Below are positions 34,212 to 43,331 of a stretch of DNA of 64,000 bases, in pieces; positions within the stretch are counted from its first letter, which is position 1, and each line of letters opens with the position of its first letter. This DNA is from Sva-07 sp963828415 (GTDB lineage: Bacteria; Actinomycetota; Acidimicrobiia; Acidimicrobiales; Ilumatobacteraceae). Position numbers and translations under genes: made by a program. The notes beneath the pieces were generated by a model that made no database searches, was not told the origin of the DNA, and saw only the letters and a list, made by a program, of their open reading frames with translations. The stretch lies in assembly GCA_963828415.1 (NCBI GenBank), contig CAWHEI010000004.1:62001-126000 (forward strand). Direction: 5' to 3'.

Positions 34212-34721
34212 TCAGACATCTGACTTCACCACCTGGATCGAGCGAGCAATATTTCCGTTGGGGTTCGTGATTCGAATGGTGACCTTCTGGACGAGAAGGT
34301 CGGAACTGACGCCCGGACACGCAGGCGAGGCGGCCGGGCCGGTCAGCCACTGACCGGCGACCGTCGGCGATCCGGACGGCTGGTAGTACTCGTGGGTCAC
34401 CACTGCGGCGGAGGCCGGCCAGCCCTCCGTCTGCACCGCTGCCTGCGCATAGATCGTGTAGTCACACGACTTGGTCGCCCGATTGACGCGGTCTGCGGCA
34501 TTGACGAGCGCCGTTTCCACCTCGGCGGCGGACCCGCTCACCGACGAGGTCTTGATACTCGTCGTGACGGCGGACAGCGCCGCAATGGACACGGTCCCCA
34601 TCAGGGCGAGAGCAATGACCACCTCGACCAGGCTGAACCCGCGGCTGCCGACCACCGGGCCAAACGCAGCGTCGGCCGGTTCACCGGTATCGCCATCTCG
34701 GAGACCTCGTCGCAGACTCAT
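34212..34721 (-). CDS. Minor prepilin (PilV/PilE-like)
   Basis: A 169-residue prepilin from ATG 34721, behind GAGGAAAC. The leader of about 25 residues ends at SRG before FSLVEVVIALALMGTVSIAALSAV, with Glu at +5, the usual prepilin peptidase site. The globular part contains three cysteines, two of which could pair. It is the first gene of an operon of three minor pilins that lies 11 kb from the main pilus genes but would use the same machinery. Confidence 0.87.
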   Translation of the reverse strand: MSLRRGLRDGDTGEPADAAFGPVVGSRGFSLVEVVIALALMGTVSIAALSAVTTSIKTSSVSGSAAEVETALVNAADRVNRATKSCDYTIYAQAAVQTEGWPASAAVVTHEYYQPSGSPTVAGQWLTGPAASPACPGVSSDLLVQKVTIRITNPNGNIARSIQVVKSDV

Positions 34722-34886
34722 ACGTTTCCTCTTCGGTCGAATTGCGGCCCCACTTGAGGCCACTCCGCACGGTAAGAGCACCACCGTCAGTGAGGACCCA
34801 GCAGTGCGTCAGAGAAGTGCAAAGTCAAGCGATCTTGAAAATCCGGAGATTGCAGGCGCTCGGGCCGGAGCTGCGACAATCGCTCG

Positions 34887-36026
34887 GTGATCGAGGCCGC
34901 TGTCCGCGCTGGCGCCGTTGCGCCGTTCCATGCGATGGCGATGAGCCGTGAGGCGGCGCGGCTCGAGGCGACGGGGCGACGCGTCCTGCACATGGAGGTC
35001 GGTCAGCCCGCCACGCCGTTGCCTGCGTTGGCACGTGACGCCGTACGTGCGCACCTCGACGAACCACTCGGCTACACCAACGCCGCCGGATTGCACCCGC
35101 TGCGGACCCGACTGGCCGATCGCTACGACGACGTCGAGCCCGACCGCATCCTCGTGGTCGCCGGGGCGTCGGCCGGGTTCACGCTCGCCTTCCTCACGCT
35201 CTTCGAGCCGGGCGCCCGGGTCGGCGTTCTCGAGCCCGGCTATCCCTGCTATCGCAACGTCCTGGTGGCGCTCGGCGTCGAACCGGTGCCCATCCCGGTC
35301 GGGCCCGAGACCAGGTGGGCGCCGACGCCCATGCATCTCGATGATGTGGGCCATCTGGACGGACTGGTGCTGGCGTCACCGTCGAATCCGACGGGGACCG
35401 TCCTTGCCGCCGACGCTTTGGCGGACATCACGGCCGCATGTCGATCCCGCGGGATCGCCGTGATCGCGGACGAGATCTACCACGGCATCGTCGACGGCCC
35501 CCCGGCGCCGCGAGTCCTCGACCATCATCCCGAGGCGTTCGTGGTCAACAGCTTCTCGAAGTACTGGTCGATGACCGGGTGGCGCGTCGGCTGGGTGGTC
35601 GTACCCGACTCGCTCGTCGACACCGTCGAGCGGCTGCAACAGAACCTGTACATCTGCGCGCCCCACGTGTCGCAGGTGGCGGCGCTCGCCGCACTCGACG
35701 CGTCCGACGAGCTCGATGGCCACGTGGCGCGCTATCGGGAGAACCGGGCGATCGTGATCGACGGACTGGCCGCGGCAGGCATCACCGACATCGCCCCCGC
35801 CGACGGCGCCTTCTACGTGTACGCGCACGTGCCCCACCTCACAACCGCGATCGGGATCGACTCGCTTGCCCTGACCTCTCGCTGGTTGCACGAGATTGGC
35901 GTCGCCGCCACGTCGGGCATCGACTTCGACCTCGCCCGCGGACACGAGTACGTCCGGTTCTCGTACGCCGGCACGACGGCCGACATGGTCGAGGCGTGCG
36001 AGCTGCTGGCCGGTTGGACACCATGA
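34887..36026 (+). CDS. Class I/II PLP-dependent aminotransferase
   Basis: A 379-residue fold-type I aminotransferase of the aspartate aminotransferase group. GYTNAAGLHPLR and GASAGFTLAF shape the cofactor pocket. SPSNPTGT carries the conserved Asn-Pro, IADEIYHGI the Asp that binds the pyridine nitrogen, and SFSKYWSMTGWRVGW the lysine of the internal aldimine (~residue 225) with its Arg. RFSYAG near the end holds the Arg for the carboxylate. The amino acid used cannot be told. Its stop overlaps the CoA-transferase start, so the pair may act in one acid-degradation route. Confidence 0.92.
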   Translation: MIEAAVRAGAVAPFHAMAMSREAARLEATGRRVLHMEVGQPATPLPALARDAVRAHLDEPLGYTNAAGLHPLRTRLADRYDDVEPDRILVVAGASAGFTLAFLTLFEPGARVGVLEPGYPCYRNVLVALGVEPVPIPVGPETRWAPTPMHLDDVGHLDGLVLASPSNPTGTVLAADALADITAACRSRGIAVIADEIYHGIVDGPPAPRVLDHHPEAFVVNSFSKYWSMTGWRVGWVVVPDSLVDTVERLQQNLYICAPHVSQVAALAALDASDELDGHVARYRENRAIVIDGLAAAGITDIAPADGAFYVYAHVPHLTTAIGIDSLALTSRWLHEIGVAATSGIDFDLARGHEYVRFSYAGTTADMVEACELLAGWTP

Positions 36027-37141
36027 GTCCGGCACCGGCGCTCGCCGGGCTGCGGGTGATCGACATGTCGACCGTGCTCGCGGGGCCGAACTGCGCCCGC
36101 TACCTCGCCGACTTCGGCGCCGACGTCATCAAAGTCGAGCGACCGGGCGGCGACAGCCTGCGCAACATGGCGTGGCGCGACCCTCGCGACGGCGAGGGTC
36201 TGTGGTGGAAGCTCGTCAATCGCAACAAGCGCACTGTCGTCCTCGACGTGAAGGACGACGCCGATCGTGATGTGCTGCTGACGCTGATCGACGACGCACA
36301 CGTGCTCGTCGAGAACTCGCGGCCCGGCACCATGGAGCGACTCGGCCTCGGACCCGACGTGCTGTTGGAGCGAAACCCTGGTCTGGTGATGACGAGGGTG
36401 AGCGGGTTCGGCCAGGACGGTCCCTACGCATCGCGTCCGGGATTCGCCACGATCGCCGAGGCGATGTCGGGCCTCGCTGCGCTCAGCGGTGAACCCGACG
36501 GACAACCCCTGCTGCCACCGATTGCGCTCACCGACGAGCTGACGGGGCTCGCCGCGGCGTTCGCCACGATGGTGGCGCTGCACTCCGGCGTCGGTCAGGT
36601 CGTCGACGCCAACCTGCTGGAAACGATGTTCCAGATGATGGGGCCGCTCGCCTCGGTGTACGCCGTGCGGGGCGAGCAGCAACCCCGACTCGGCGCCGGG
36701 CTCCCCTACACGGTGCCTCGTGGCACCTATCGGTGCGCCGACGACCGTTGGGTGGCGGTGTCGACGTCGAGCGATTCTGTCGCCGCGCGGGTGATGGAGG
36801 TGCTCGGCGTCGGCGACGACGACCGCTTCACCACGTTCGCCGGGCGGACCGAGCACCGCGACGAACTCGAGCAGATCATGACCGACTGGTGCCTGGAGCG
36901 AACCCAGACCGACGTGATCGATGCATTCACCGCGGCCGAGGCCGCGATCGGACCCGTGTACGACATGGCCGACATCGCCAACGATGCGCACTACGCCGCC
37001 CGGGGCGCAATCGCTGACGTCGACGGAACTCCGATGCAGGGCCTGATCGCACGCCTGTCCGCAACGCCGGGCGAACTTCGATGGTCGGGCCGAACCTTGG
37101 ACGCCGACGGCGACGACATCCGCCGATCAGGCTGGGCCTGA
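36023..37141 (+). CDS. CaiB/BaiF family (class III) CoA-transferase
   Basis: A 372-residue enzyme whose ATG overlaps the aminotransferase stop. Family features are LAGLRVIDMSTVLAGPNCARYLADFGADVIKVE at the N-terminus and NRNKRTVVLDVKDDADRDVLL. FATIAEAMSGLAA follows, and the catalytic Asp position falls near VDANLLETMF. Such enzymes move CoA between carboxylic acids by a covalent Asp-CoA. Paired with an aminotransferase, it may activate the 2-oxo acid or a product derived from it. The substrate is unknown. Confidence 0.9.
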   Translation: MSPAPALAGLRVIDMSTVLAGPNCARYLADFGADVIKVERPGGDSLRNMAWRDPRDGEGLWWKLVNRNKRTVVLDVKDDADRDVLLTLIDDAHVLVENSRPGTMERLGLGPDVLLERNPGLVMTRVSGFGQDGPYASRPGFATIAEAMSGLAALSGEPDGQPLLPPIALTDELTGLAAAFATMVALHSGVGQVVDANLLETMFQMMGPLASVYAVRGEQQPRLGAGLPYTVPRGTYRCADDRWVAVSTSSDSVAARVMEVLGVGDDDRFTTFAGRTEHRDELEQIMTDWCLERTQTDVIDAFTAAEAAIGPVYDMADIANDAHYAARGAIADVDGTPMQGLIARLSATPGELRWSGRTLDADGDDIRRSGWA

Positions 37142-37208
37142 CCGTCGACTCGCCATTCACCGGCCGAAGCCAGGATGTCGAAACCCCTGCACTGCAAGGG
37201 ATTTCTCG

Positions 37209-37291
37209 TGCGCGAGGGGGGACTTGAACCCCCACGCCCTTTCGGACACCAGCACCTGAAGCTGGCGCGTCTGCCATTCCGCCACTCGCGC
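37209..37291 (-). tRNA. tRNA-Leu(CAG)
   Basis: On the - strand the acceptor GCGCGAG pairs with CTCGCGC, with discriminator A; CCA is not encoded. The anticodon stem CCAGC/GCTGG encloses TTCAGGT, giving anticodon CAG, which reads CTG. A class II variable arm and the T-arm GGGGGTTCAAGTCCCCC are present. Confidence 0.95.
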
Positions 37292-37366
37292 AAGTGGAGC
37301 ACGAACGTTAGCGCTCTCCTCGACGCTTGGCACGCGCGGATTGCACCACCCCCACAACGCCCACCG

Positions 37367-37524
37367 ATGAGCGAAGCGACCGGATACGGCGGTTTGGCTC
37401 ATCACAAACCCGTCCGAACGACCGACGATGAGCGAACCGACCGGATACGGCGGTTTGGCTCATCACAAACCCGTCCGGACGCCCACCGATGAGCGAAGCG
37501 ACCGGATACGGCGGTTTGGCTCAT
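37367..37524. repeat. Dispersed 61-bp-period palindromic repeat, locus 4 (three units)
   Basis: Three 36-bp units start at 37367, 37428 and 37489, exactly 61 bp apart. They differ at one base (GAAG or GAAC) and end TTTGGCTCAT. The two 25-bp spacers share CACAAACCCGTCCG. Together with flanking DNA they fill the 294-base gap between tRNA-Leu and fhaA; a TAGTCT hexamer at 37568 may be the fhaA -10 box. Confidence 0.88.
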
Positions 37525-37585
37525 CGCGGCGGGGCGGGAGCGACGGGGTGGGCACGGGATGGGGCAGTAGTCTGGCGAGCCACCT

Positions 37586-38248
37586 ATGGGATTGCAGTCA
37601 CTGGAGCACCGTCTGGAGCGTATGGTCGATGGCGTGTTCTTTCGTCGCTCCAAGGGCTCGATCCGTCCCATCGAACTCGGCCGACGTCTCGTGCGCGAGA
37701 TGGACGACCAACGCTCGGTCGACGTCAAGGGCCGCCGCATCGTCCCCAACGACTTCACGGTGGTGCTGAGCGCCATCGACCACGCCAGCTTCAACGACAT
37801 CGAAGATGCGCTCGTCTCCGAACTCGCCGAGGCCGCACGCGAGTACGCACGCGAGGAGGGCTACCACTTCATGGGGCCCGTCACCGTCCAACTCGCGGTC
37901 GACAACGCGTTGCGAACGGGCCGCTTCAACATCGTCAGCCAACTCAAGCAGGCCGCCACCGGCCCCGGCATGGGTTCGCTCGTGCTGCCATCGGGGCAGC
38001 GCGTCGACCTCGGCAGCGCCAAGGTCACCGTCGGACGCCTCCCCGAATGCACGATCTCGATCAACGACAGCAACATCAGCCGCAACCACGCCGAGGTCAA
38101 TGCAGGGCCGTCCGCGTACATCGTCACCGACCTCGGCTCGACGAACGGCACGATGGTCAACGGCGTCAGGATCGTCGGCGAACAGCGTCTACGCGACGGC
38201 GACATCATCAGTTTCGGCTCGACCCACGTTCGGTTCGAGGCGTCCTGA
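37586..38248 (+). CDS. fhaA: FhaA-like protein (DUF3662 plus FHA domain)
   Basis: A 220-residue protein. The N-terminal DUF3662 domain (LERMVDGVFFRRSKGSIRPIELGRRLVREMDDQ) is joined to a C-terminal FHA domain with the phosphothreonine-binding signature VGRLPECTISINDSNISRNHAEV and LGSTNGTMVNG. In mycobacteria FhaA binds phosphorylated partners of PknB and tunes cell-wall synthesis. The long linker of the mycobacterial protein is missing here. It opens the conserved growth locus fhaA-fhaB-pstP-rodA-pbpA-pknB. Confidence 0.93.
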   Translation: MGLQSLEHRLERMVDGVFFRRSKGSIRPIELGRRLVREMDDQRSVDVKGRRIVPNDFTVVLSAIDHASFNDIEDALVSELAEAAREYAREEGYHFMGPVTVQLAVDNALRTGRFNIVSQLKQAATGPGMGSLVLPSGQRVDLGSAKVTVGRLPECTISINDSNISRNHAEVNAGPSAYIVTDLGSTNGTMVNGVRIVGEQRLRDGDIISFGSTHVRFEAS

Positions 38249-38293
38249 TCGACCGGAGCACCAGCCCCCTCGTGCTGCCATGACCGCGCTGCC

Positions 38294-38845
38294 ATGACCG
38301 ACCAAGTCCTCACCATTCTGAAGTTCGTGCTCCTCGGACTGCTCTACCTCTTCTTCGCTCGCGTGTTGTGGGCGGTGTGGAGCGAAGTACGCACACCGAG
38401 CCGACGCCCGATGATCGGCGCCCCCCGCCAGGCTGCGCCGTCACCCACAGCGGGCCAGACCACCCCGATGGGACGACCCCCCGTTGCCGCTGCGACCGCC
38501 CCGATGCCCAAGCCATCGAAAACGTCCAAACGGCAGTCGAAGCAGCAGCGCGGCCGGGCGACACGACTCGTGATGCTCGAGCCACGCTCGCGCCGAGGCG
38601 TCACCGTGCAGCTCGGTGGCGACATCGTGCTGGGTCGCGATCCAGCCTGCGCGATCGTGCTCGATGACGACGCCTACATCTCGCAGCGTCACGTCCGCTT
38701 CTACGACTACGACGGCCAGCCGATGGTCGAAGACCTCGGGTCGACGAACGGCACGTTCCACAACGGATCCAAACTCGTCGGCGCCAAGCTGCTCCATCCC
38801 GGTGATCGGGTACAGGCCGGCACGACCGTGATCGAGGCCCAGTGA
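38294..38845 (+). CDS. fhaB: FhaB-like membrane FHA-domain protein
   Basis: A 183-residue protein with one N-terminal membrane helix (ILKFVLLGLLYLFFARVLWAVW) and a Pro/Ala-rich basic linker. The FHA domain follows (VLGRDPACAIVLDDDAYISQRHVRFYDYDGQPMVEDLGSTNGTFHNG). In mycobacteria the homologue (FipA/FhaB) links PknB signalling to FtsZ and FtsQ at the division site. It stands 22 bases before pstP in the conserved order. Confidence 0.92.
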   Translation: MTDQVLTILKFVLLGLLYLFFARVLWAVWSEVRTPSRRPMIGAPRQAAPSPTAGQTTPMGRPPVAAATAPMPKPSKTSKRQSKQQRGRATRLVMLEPRSRRGVTVQLGGDIVLGRDPACAIVLDDDAYISQRHVRFYDYDGQPMVEDLGSTNGTFHNGSKLVGAKLLHPGDRVQAGTTVIEAQ

Positions 38846-38867
38846 TGTCAGCCACGGAGACGACCTG

Positions 38868-40256
38868 ATGGCCGAACTGCGCGTCGGGGCGTCGACCCAC
38901 ACCGGCCAGCTCCGGCCCGAGAACGAGGACAACCTGCTCGTCACCGACCGAGTGTTCGTCGTCGCCGACGGCATGGGCGGACACGAAGCCGGCGAGGTCG
39001 CGAGCCAGATCGCCGTCGACCGGATCGGCACGCTCCTCGACGGCACCCAACCGCCGAGTGCACCAGACGTCGTCGATGCGATCCGGGTGGCGAACGGCGA
39101 CATCTTCCGCGCTGCCATTGCCAACCCCGGCCAGCACGGCATGGGAACCACGGTGACGGCGATCGCCGTGATCTCCGATCCGTTTGCCGGGCGCGCCGAA
39201 CCGAACATCGACGACAACGATGGTGACGTCACTCCCGTCGTGCCGGCCGAGCCGAGCGAGGCGTTGGTGCTCGCCAACGTCGGCGACTCACGCACGTATC
39301 TCTTCCGGCACGGTCGGCTCCGGCGGGTCACCGTCGACCACAGCTACGTCCAAGAACTCGTCGCCACCGGCCACATCACCGAAGACGAGGCTCGCGACCA
39401 TCCACGCCGCAACATCATCACCCGGGCGCTCGGCATCGAGCCCGAGGTACGAGTCGACTGGTGGACGCTGCCGCTGATCCGAGGCGACAGGTTCGTGCTG
39501 TGCAGCGATGGCCTCGTCGACGAGGTGGCCGACGTGGACATCGCCGCAACTCTCACCCTCGAGTCCGATCCGCAGGTCGCCGCCGACCGGCTGGTCGCCA
39601 AGGCCAACGAAGCCGGTGGTCGCGACAACATCACCGTCATCGTGGTCGACGTGCTCGAGGGCGACGATCCGCCCGACCCGACCCAGGAACTCGATCTCGT
39701 GCCCGTGTGGGCGGAGACCGGGACCGACCCGACGCCCGCAGGCACGCTCGAACTCGACCCGGATGCTGCGTCGTCCGATGGCACTCGACCGCAAGACCCC
39801 ACCGTCGCCGACGAGAAAGCACCACCAGGTCGGCGCCGCGCACTCGTGCGCCTCGGGATCGGCTTCGCCGTCGCCGCGGTGCTCGTCGTCGGCTTCGTCG
39901 TGTTCTCGGCGTGGGCACGTAGCGGTTGGTTCGTCGCGTTCAACGAGCAGGACCAAGCGGTGATCTACCAGGGCCGCCCGGGTGGCGTGCTGTGGATCGA
40001 GCCGACCGCCGACGCCGTCGGACCCGAGCGCGCCGAGTTCGACCCCGAGGTCGCCACGGCGATCGAGACCGAACCACAGTTCGACAGTTTCGAAGCCGCG
40101 GTCGAGTTCATCAACGCCGGCACGACCACGACCACCACCACCACGACCACGACAACGACGACCACCACGACGATGCCACCCACCACCACCGTCGACGATG
40201 CCACCACGACAGGCGCCGGGGCACCCGTGGGCGTGACCACCACCAGCGGACCGTGA
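38868..40256 (+). CDS. pstP: PP2C-type Ser/Thr phosphatase PstP
   Basis: A 462-residue membrane phosphatase that reverses PknB action. The PP2C metal-binding motifs are visible: RPENEDNLLV, VVADGMGGHEAGEVAS, LANVGDSRTYLFR, LCSDGLVDEV and GGRDNITVIVVD. A helix (LGIGFAVAAVLVVGFVVFSAW, ~residue 330) leads to an outer part that ends in a run of threonines and Pro (residues ~420-450). Its stop overlaps the GTG of rodA. The order and domain layout match the actinobacterial locus. Confidence 0.94.
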   Translation: MAELRVGASTHTGQLRPENEDNLLVTDRVFVVADGMGGHEAGEVASQIAVDRIGTLLDGTQPPSAPDVVDAIRVANGDIFRAAIANPGQHGMGTTVTAIAVISDPFAGRAEPNIDDNDGDVTPVVPAEPSEALVLANVGDSRTYLFRHGRLRRVTVDHSYVQELVATGHITEDEARDHPRRNIITRALGIEPEVRVDWWTLPLIRGDRFVLCSDGLVDEVADVDIAATLTLESDPQVAADRLVAKANEAGGRDNITVIVVDVLEGDDPPDPTQELDLVPVWAETGTDPTPAGTLELDPDAASSDGTRPQDPTVADEKAPPGRRRALVRLGIGFAVAAVLVVGFVVFSAWARSGWFVAFNEQDQAVIYQGRPGGVLWIEPTADAVGPERAEFDPEVATAIETEPQFDSFEAAVEFINAGTTTTTTTTTTTTTTTTTMPPTTTVDDATTTGAGAPVGVTTTSGP

Positions 40257-41689
40257 CCGACACCGCGGCGCCCACGTGGCACGTCGAGGACGACGGCGTC
40301 GTCGAGCGTCCCGTGTCGCCCCTTGCGCGGAGCCGCCGCACCACCGAGCTGACGCTGGTGATCATGGCCGCGCTGATCACCGGCGCCGCCTACACGATCA
40401 CCGCACTCGGCACGAATGCCGAGATCCCGCCAGGAATCGTGTTCTTCGTCGCGATCCTGATGGGTCTGCTGCTGTGCGCGCACATCGTCGTTCGCCTCGT
40501 CGCTCGCGGCGCCGACGGGACGCTGCTTCCACTCGCCGCGCTGCTCCACGGCATCGGGTTCGTCATGATCACCCGTCTCGACGACGAACTCGCCGGGCTG
40601 CAGGCCACCTGGAGCCTCGTCGCCATCGTCGCCTTCGTCCTCACGTTGCTCGTCGTGCAACGAGCAAGTGATCTCTCGCGATACAGCTGGCTGTTCTTCT
40701 TCACCGGCGCCTTCCTGCTGATGCTGCCCCTCGTGCCCGGCGTCGGACAGACCATCAACGGCGCCCGCATCTGGGTGAGCCTCGGGCCGATCAACTTCCA
40801 GCCGGGCGAATTCGCCAAGCTCTTCCTCGCCATCTTCTTCGCCTCGTACCTCGCCGATCGCCGTGAGTTGATCGCTGCGTCGACCTGGAAGGTCGGTCCG
40901 CTCCGCCTGCCCGAACCGCGCTACATCGCACCCATCCTGTTGGCCTGGGGGTTCGCCGTCGTCGTCATGGTGTTCCAGAAGGACCTCGGCTCGTCACTGC
41001 TCTTCTTCACGCTGTTCGTGGTGATGATGTGGGTGGCCACCGAACGGGTCAGCTACCTCCTCGCCGGTGTCGCACTCTTCGCCGGTGCCGCCTACTTCGC
41101 ATGGACCCAGTTCGGCCACGTGCAGACGCGTGTGTCGATCTGGCTCGATCCGTGGGCCGACCCGCTCGACGACGGCTACCAGATCATCCAGGGGATCTAC
41201 GGCCTCGCCGACGGTGGCCTCACCGGTACCGGGCTCGGCCGAGGCAACCCGGGTCAGGTGCCGTACGCAGAGAACGACTTCATCTTCGCGGCGATCGGCG
41301 AGGAGTGGGGCCTGATCGGCGCATCGGCGGTGCTGATGGCGTACGTGTTGATCGTCGGCGCAGGACTACGAATCGCGCTGCGCACCGACCGCACCTTCGA
41401 GAAGCTCCTCGCCGTGGGCCTCACCACGATCGTCGGGGTGCAGGCGTTCGTGATCGTCGGTGGAGTGATCAAGGTCGTTCCGCTCACCGGTATCACCCTC
41501 CCATTCGTCAGCTACGGAGGTTCGTCACTCATTGCGAACTACGTGTTGCTCGCCTTGCTGATCCGACTGTCGGACTCGTCGGCCCGGCGCCTCGGTGAAC
41601 TCCCGGACGACCCCACGCCGTCGGAGCGCTGGATGGCGTGGCGTCTCGGCCGACACCAGCGCCGCGAGGCGCGTCGGGCGGCGGCATGA
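40253..41689 (+). CDS. rodA: FtsW/RodA-family peptidoglycan glycosyltransferase
   Basis: A 478-residue SEDS protein from GTG 40253, which overlaps the pstP stop (GTGA). About ten membrane helices are visible. Hallmarks are NGARIWVSLGPINFQPGEFAKL, which holds the Trp/Asp-like active region; FQKDLGSSLLFFTLFV; AENDFIFAAIGEEWGLIG; and the end GITLPFVSYGGSSLIANY. SEDS proteins polymerise lipid II together with a class B PBP, here the next gene. I call it RodA because of the locus; FtsW is the other possibility. Confidence 0.93.
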   Translation: MTDTAAPTWHVEDDGVVERPVSPLARSRRTTELTLVIMAALITGAAYTITALGTNAEIPPGIVFFVAILMGLLLCAHIVVRLVARGADGTLLPLAALLHGIGFVMITRLDDELAGLQATWSLVAIVAFVLTLLVVQRASDLSRYSWLFFFTGAFLLMLPLVPGVGQTINGARIWVSLGPINFQPGEFAKLFLAIFFASYLADRRELIAASTWKVGPLRLPEPRYIAPILLAWGFAVVVMVFQKDLGSSLLFFTLFVVMMWVATERVSYLLAGVALFAGAAYFAWTQFGHVQTRVSIWLDPWADPLDDGYQIIQGIYGLADGGLTGTGLGRGNPGQVPYAENDFIFAAIGEEWGLIGASAVLMAYVLIVGAGLRIALRTDRTFEKLLAVGLTTIVGVQAFVIVGGVIKVVPLTGITLPFVSYGGSSLIANYVLLALLIRLSDSSARRLGELPDDPTPSERWMAWRLGRHQRREARRAAA

Positions 41690-43209
41690 ACCGCCAGATC
41701 CGACAGCTCGCACTCGGGCTGATGGCCTGCTACGTCGTGCTGTTCGTCGCCCTCAACTACTGGCAGGTCGGACGCACGCAGGATCTCGAAGCACGCTTCG
41801 ACAACACCCGCCAGGTGCTGCGCGAGTTCAACAAACCGCGCGGGCCGATCGTGACGAGCGACGGCATCGTCGCCGCCGTGTCGTACCCGACGGCGCCGGG
41901 CGAACCGTACGAGTTCCGACGCGAGTACCCGACCGGTGATCTGCTCGCCGACATCACCGGCTATTTCACGTTCGCGTTCGGCTCGACCCAGGTCGAGAAC
42001 ATGTACGGCGACGTGCTCACCGGATCGACCACCGAACAACAGGTCCGCGGGCTCGGCGACCTGCTCACCGGCGGAACGGGATCGACCGGCACCGTGGAAC
42101 TCGCTGTGCGCCACGACGCCCAGGAAGTCGCCAAGTTCCTCCTCGGTGGGCAGAGCGGCTCGATCACGGTGATCGAGCCTGCAACCGGTGCGATCCGGGC
42201 GATGTACAGCAACCCGACCTTCGACCCCAACACGTTCGTCAACGCCGACTTCGCCGTCGCGCAGGAGATCATCACCGACCTGCAGAACGCGCCCGGAAAT
42301 CCGCTGCTCGCCCAGGCGTACCAGGAGCGGTACATGCCCGGCTCCACGTTCAAGGTGATCACGACCGGCATCGCCCTCGAGAGCGGCGTCGCCACTCTCG
42401 ACACGCAGTTCCCGAGCGAACGCGAGTGGGTGCCACCACAGACCACCGATCCGATCCAGAACTACAACGCCAGCCTGTGCGGCGGCGACCTGGCCACCGT
42501 GTTCGCACGCAGCTGCAACATTCCGTTCGCGCAGCTCTCCACGTTCCTCGGGCCCGAAGCGATGATCGCCGGCACCGAGGCCTGGGGCATCGGTGAGCCG
42601 TTGCCGATCGACCTGCCCCGACCGATCGCGAGCACGTTCGGCAGCACCGACAACCTCGCGCAGGAACTGCCGTTGCTGGCGATCCGCGGGTTCGGCCAGA
42701 GCGAGGTGCAGATGGTGCCGCTGCACATGGCGATGGTGGCAGGCGCCGTCGCGAACGGCGGCCAGATGATGGCGCCCTACGCGGTCGAGGCCACCTACGA
42801 CCAGGCGGGTCGCGTTCTCGACGAGACCAGCCCCTCGGTGTGGAAGACGCCGATCTCACCGCAGACCGCCGAGATCGAACGCCAGTTGATGATCGGTGTT
42901 GCCGAGCGGGGCACAGCGAGCTGCTGCATCGCCCTGAACGGCGGCATCCCGGTCGCCGCCAAGACCGGAACTGCACAGCTCGGCGATCCGTCGAACCCCG
43001 ACCTCTCGCACGCGTGGATCATCGCGTTCGCCCCCGCCGACAATCCGCAGTACGCCGTGTCGGTCGTGCTCACCAACGTCCAGTCGACCGCCGACGTCGC
43101 CGCGACGGGCGGGCGACTGGCCGGCCCGATCGCCAAGGGCATGCTCGACTTCCTCCTCACCGGCCCCGGCGCCCAGCCGGTGACACCAGCCCCGGAGGCG
43201 GGCGGATGA
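41686..43209 (+). CDS. pbpA: Class B penicillin-binding protein PbpA
   Basis: A 507-residue transpeptidase coupled to rodA by an ATGA overlap. One N-terminal membrane helix and a short linker domain lead to the penicillin-binding domain. Its active-site motifs are SxxK in MPGSTFKV (~residue 222), SxN in ARSCNIPF and KTG in AAKTGTAQ. It cross-links peptidoglycan together with its SEDS partner. The length fits mycobacterial PbpA. Its stop overlaps a 41-codon ORF. Confidence 0.94.
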   Translation: MNRQIRQLALGLMACYVVLFVALNYWQVGRTQDLEARFDNTRQVLREFNKPRGPIVTSDGIVAAVSYPTAPGEPYEFRREYPTGDLLADITGYFTFAFGSTQVENMYGDVLTGSTTEQQVRGLGDLLTGGTGSTGTVELAVRHDAQEVAKFLLGGQSGSITVIEPATGAIRAMYSNPTFDPNTFVNADFAVAQEIITDLQNAPGNPLLAQAYQERYMPGSTFKVITTGIALESGVATLDTQFPSEREWVPPQTTDPIQNYNASLCGGDLATVFARSCNIPFAQLSTFLGPEAMIAGTEAWGIGEPLPIDLPRPIASTFGSTDNLAQELPLLAIRGFGQSEVQMVPLHMAMVAGAVANGGQMMAPYAVEATYDQAGRVLDETSPSVWKTPISPQTAEIERQLMIGVAERGTASCCIALNGGIPVAAKTGTAQLGDPSNPDLSHAWIIAFAPADNPQYAVSVVLTNVQSTADVAATGGRLAGPIAKGMLDFLLTGPGAQPVTPAPEAGG

Positions 43210-43331
43210 CTCACACGAACCATCCGACCCGAGCGACCCGCCTCGGTGGCCTGCAGTTCACGCATGGTGACCAGTCGGTAACCTTGCACAGCGCCGCGTA
43301 CCGACGTGGCGGCGGAGAGAGCACACAGTGA
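43206..43331 (+). CDS. 41-residue linker ORF between pbpA and pknB
   Basis: The ATG overlaps the pbpA stop (ATGA 43206-43209) and the TGA overlaps the pknB GTG (GTGA 43328-43331). Translation is thus chained across the gap. The peptide (about 41 residues, basic and His-rich, with RATRLGGLQFTHGDQSVTLH) has no known domain. The GGCGGAGAG codons near its end serve as the pknB ribosome-binding site. A pknB promoter may also lie within it. It may be only a coupler. Confidence 0.4.
   Translation: MTHTNHPTRATRLGGLQFTHGDQSVTLHSAAYRRGGGESTQ

Noticed and set aside
37367..37524. CRISPR array (36-bp repeats with 25-bp spacers)
   Set aside because: The spacers resemble each other and those at the other three loci, only two or three units occur per locus, the repeats vary, and there are no cas genes.
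40110..40185. ACC-repeat microsatellite as a separate element
   Set aside because: It is the Thr-rich tail coded by pstP; similar Thr/Pro stretches are found in PknB and the pilus proteins.
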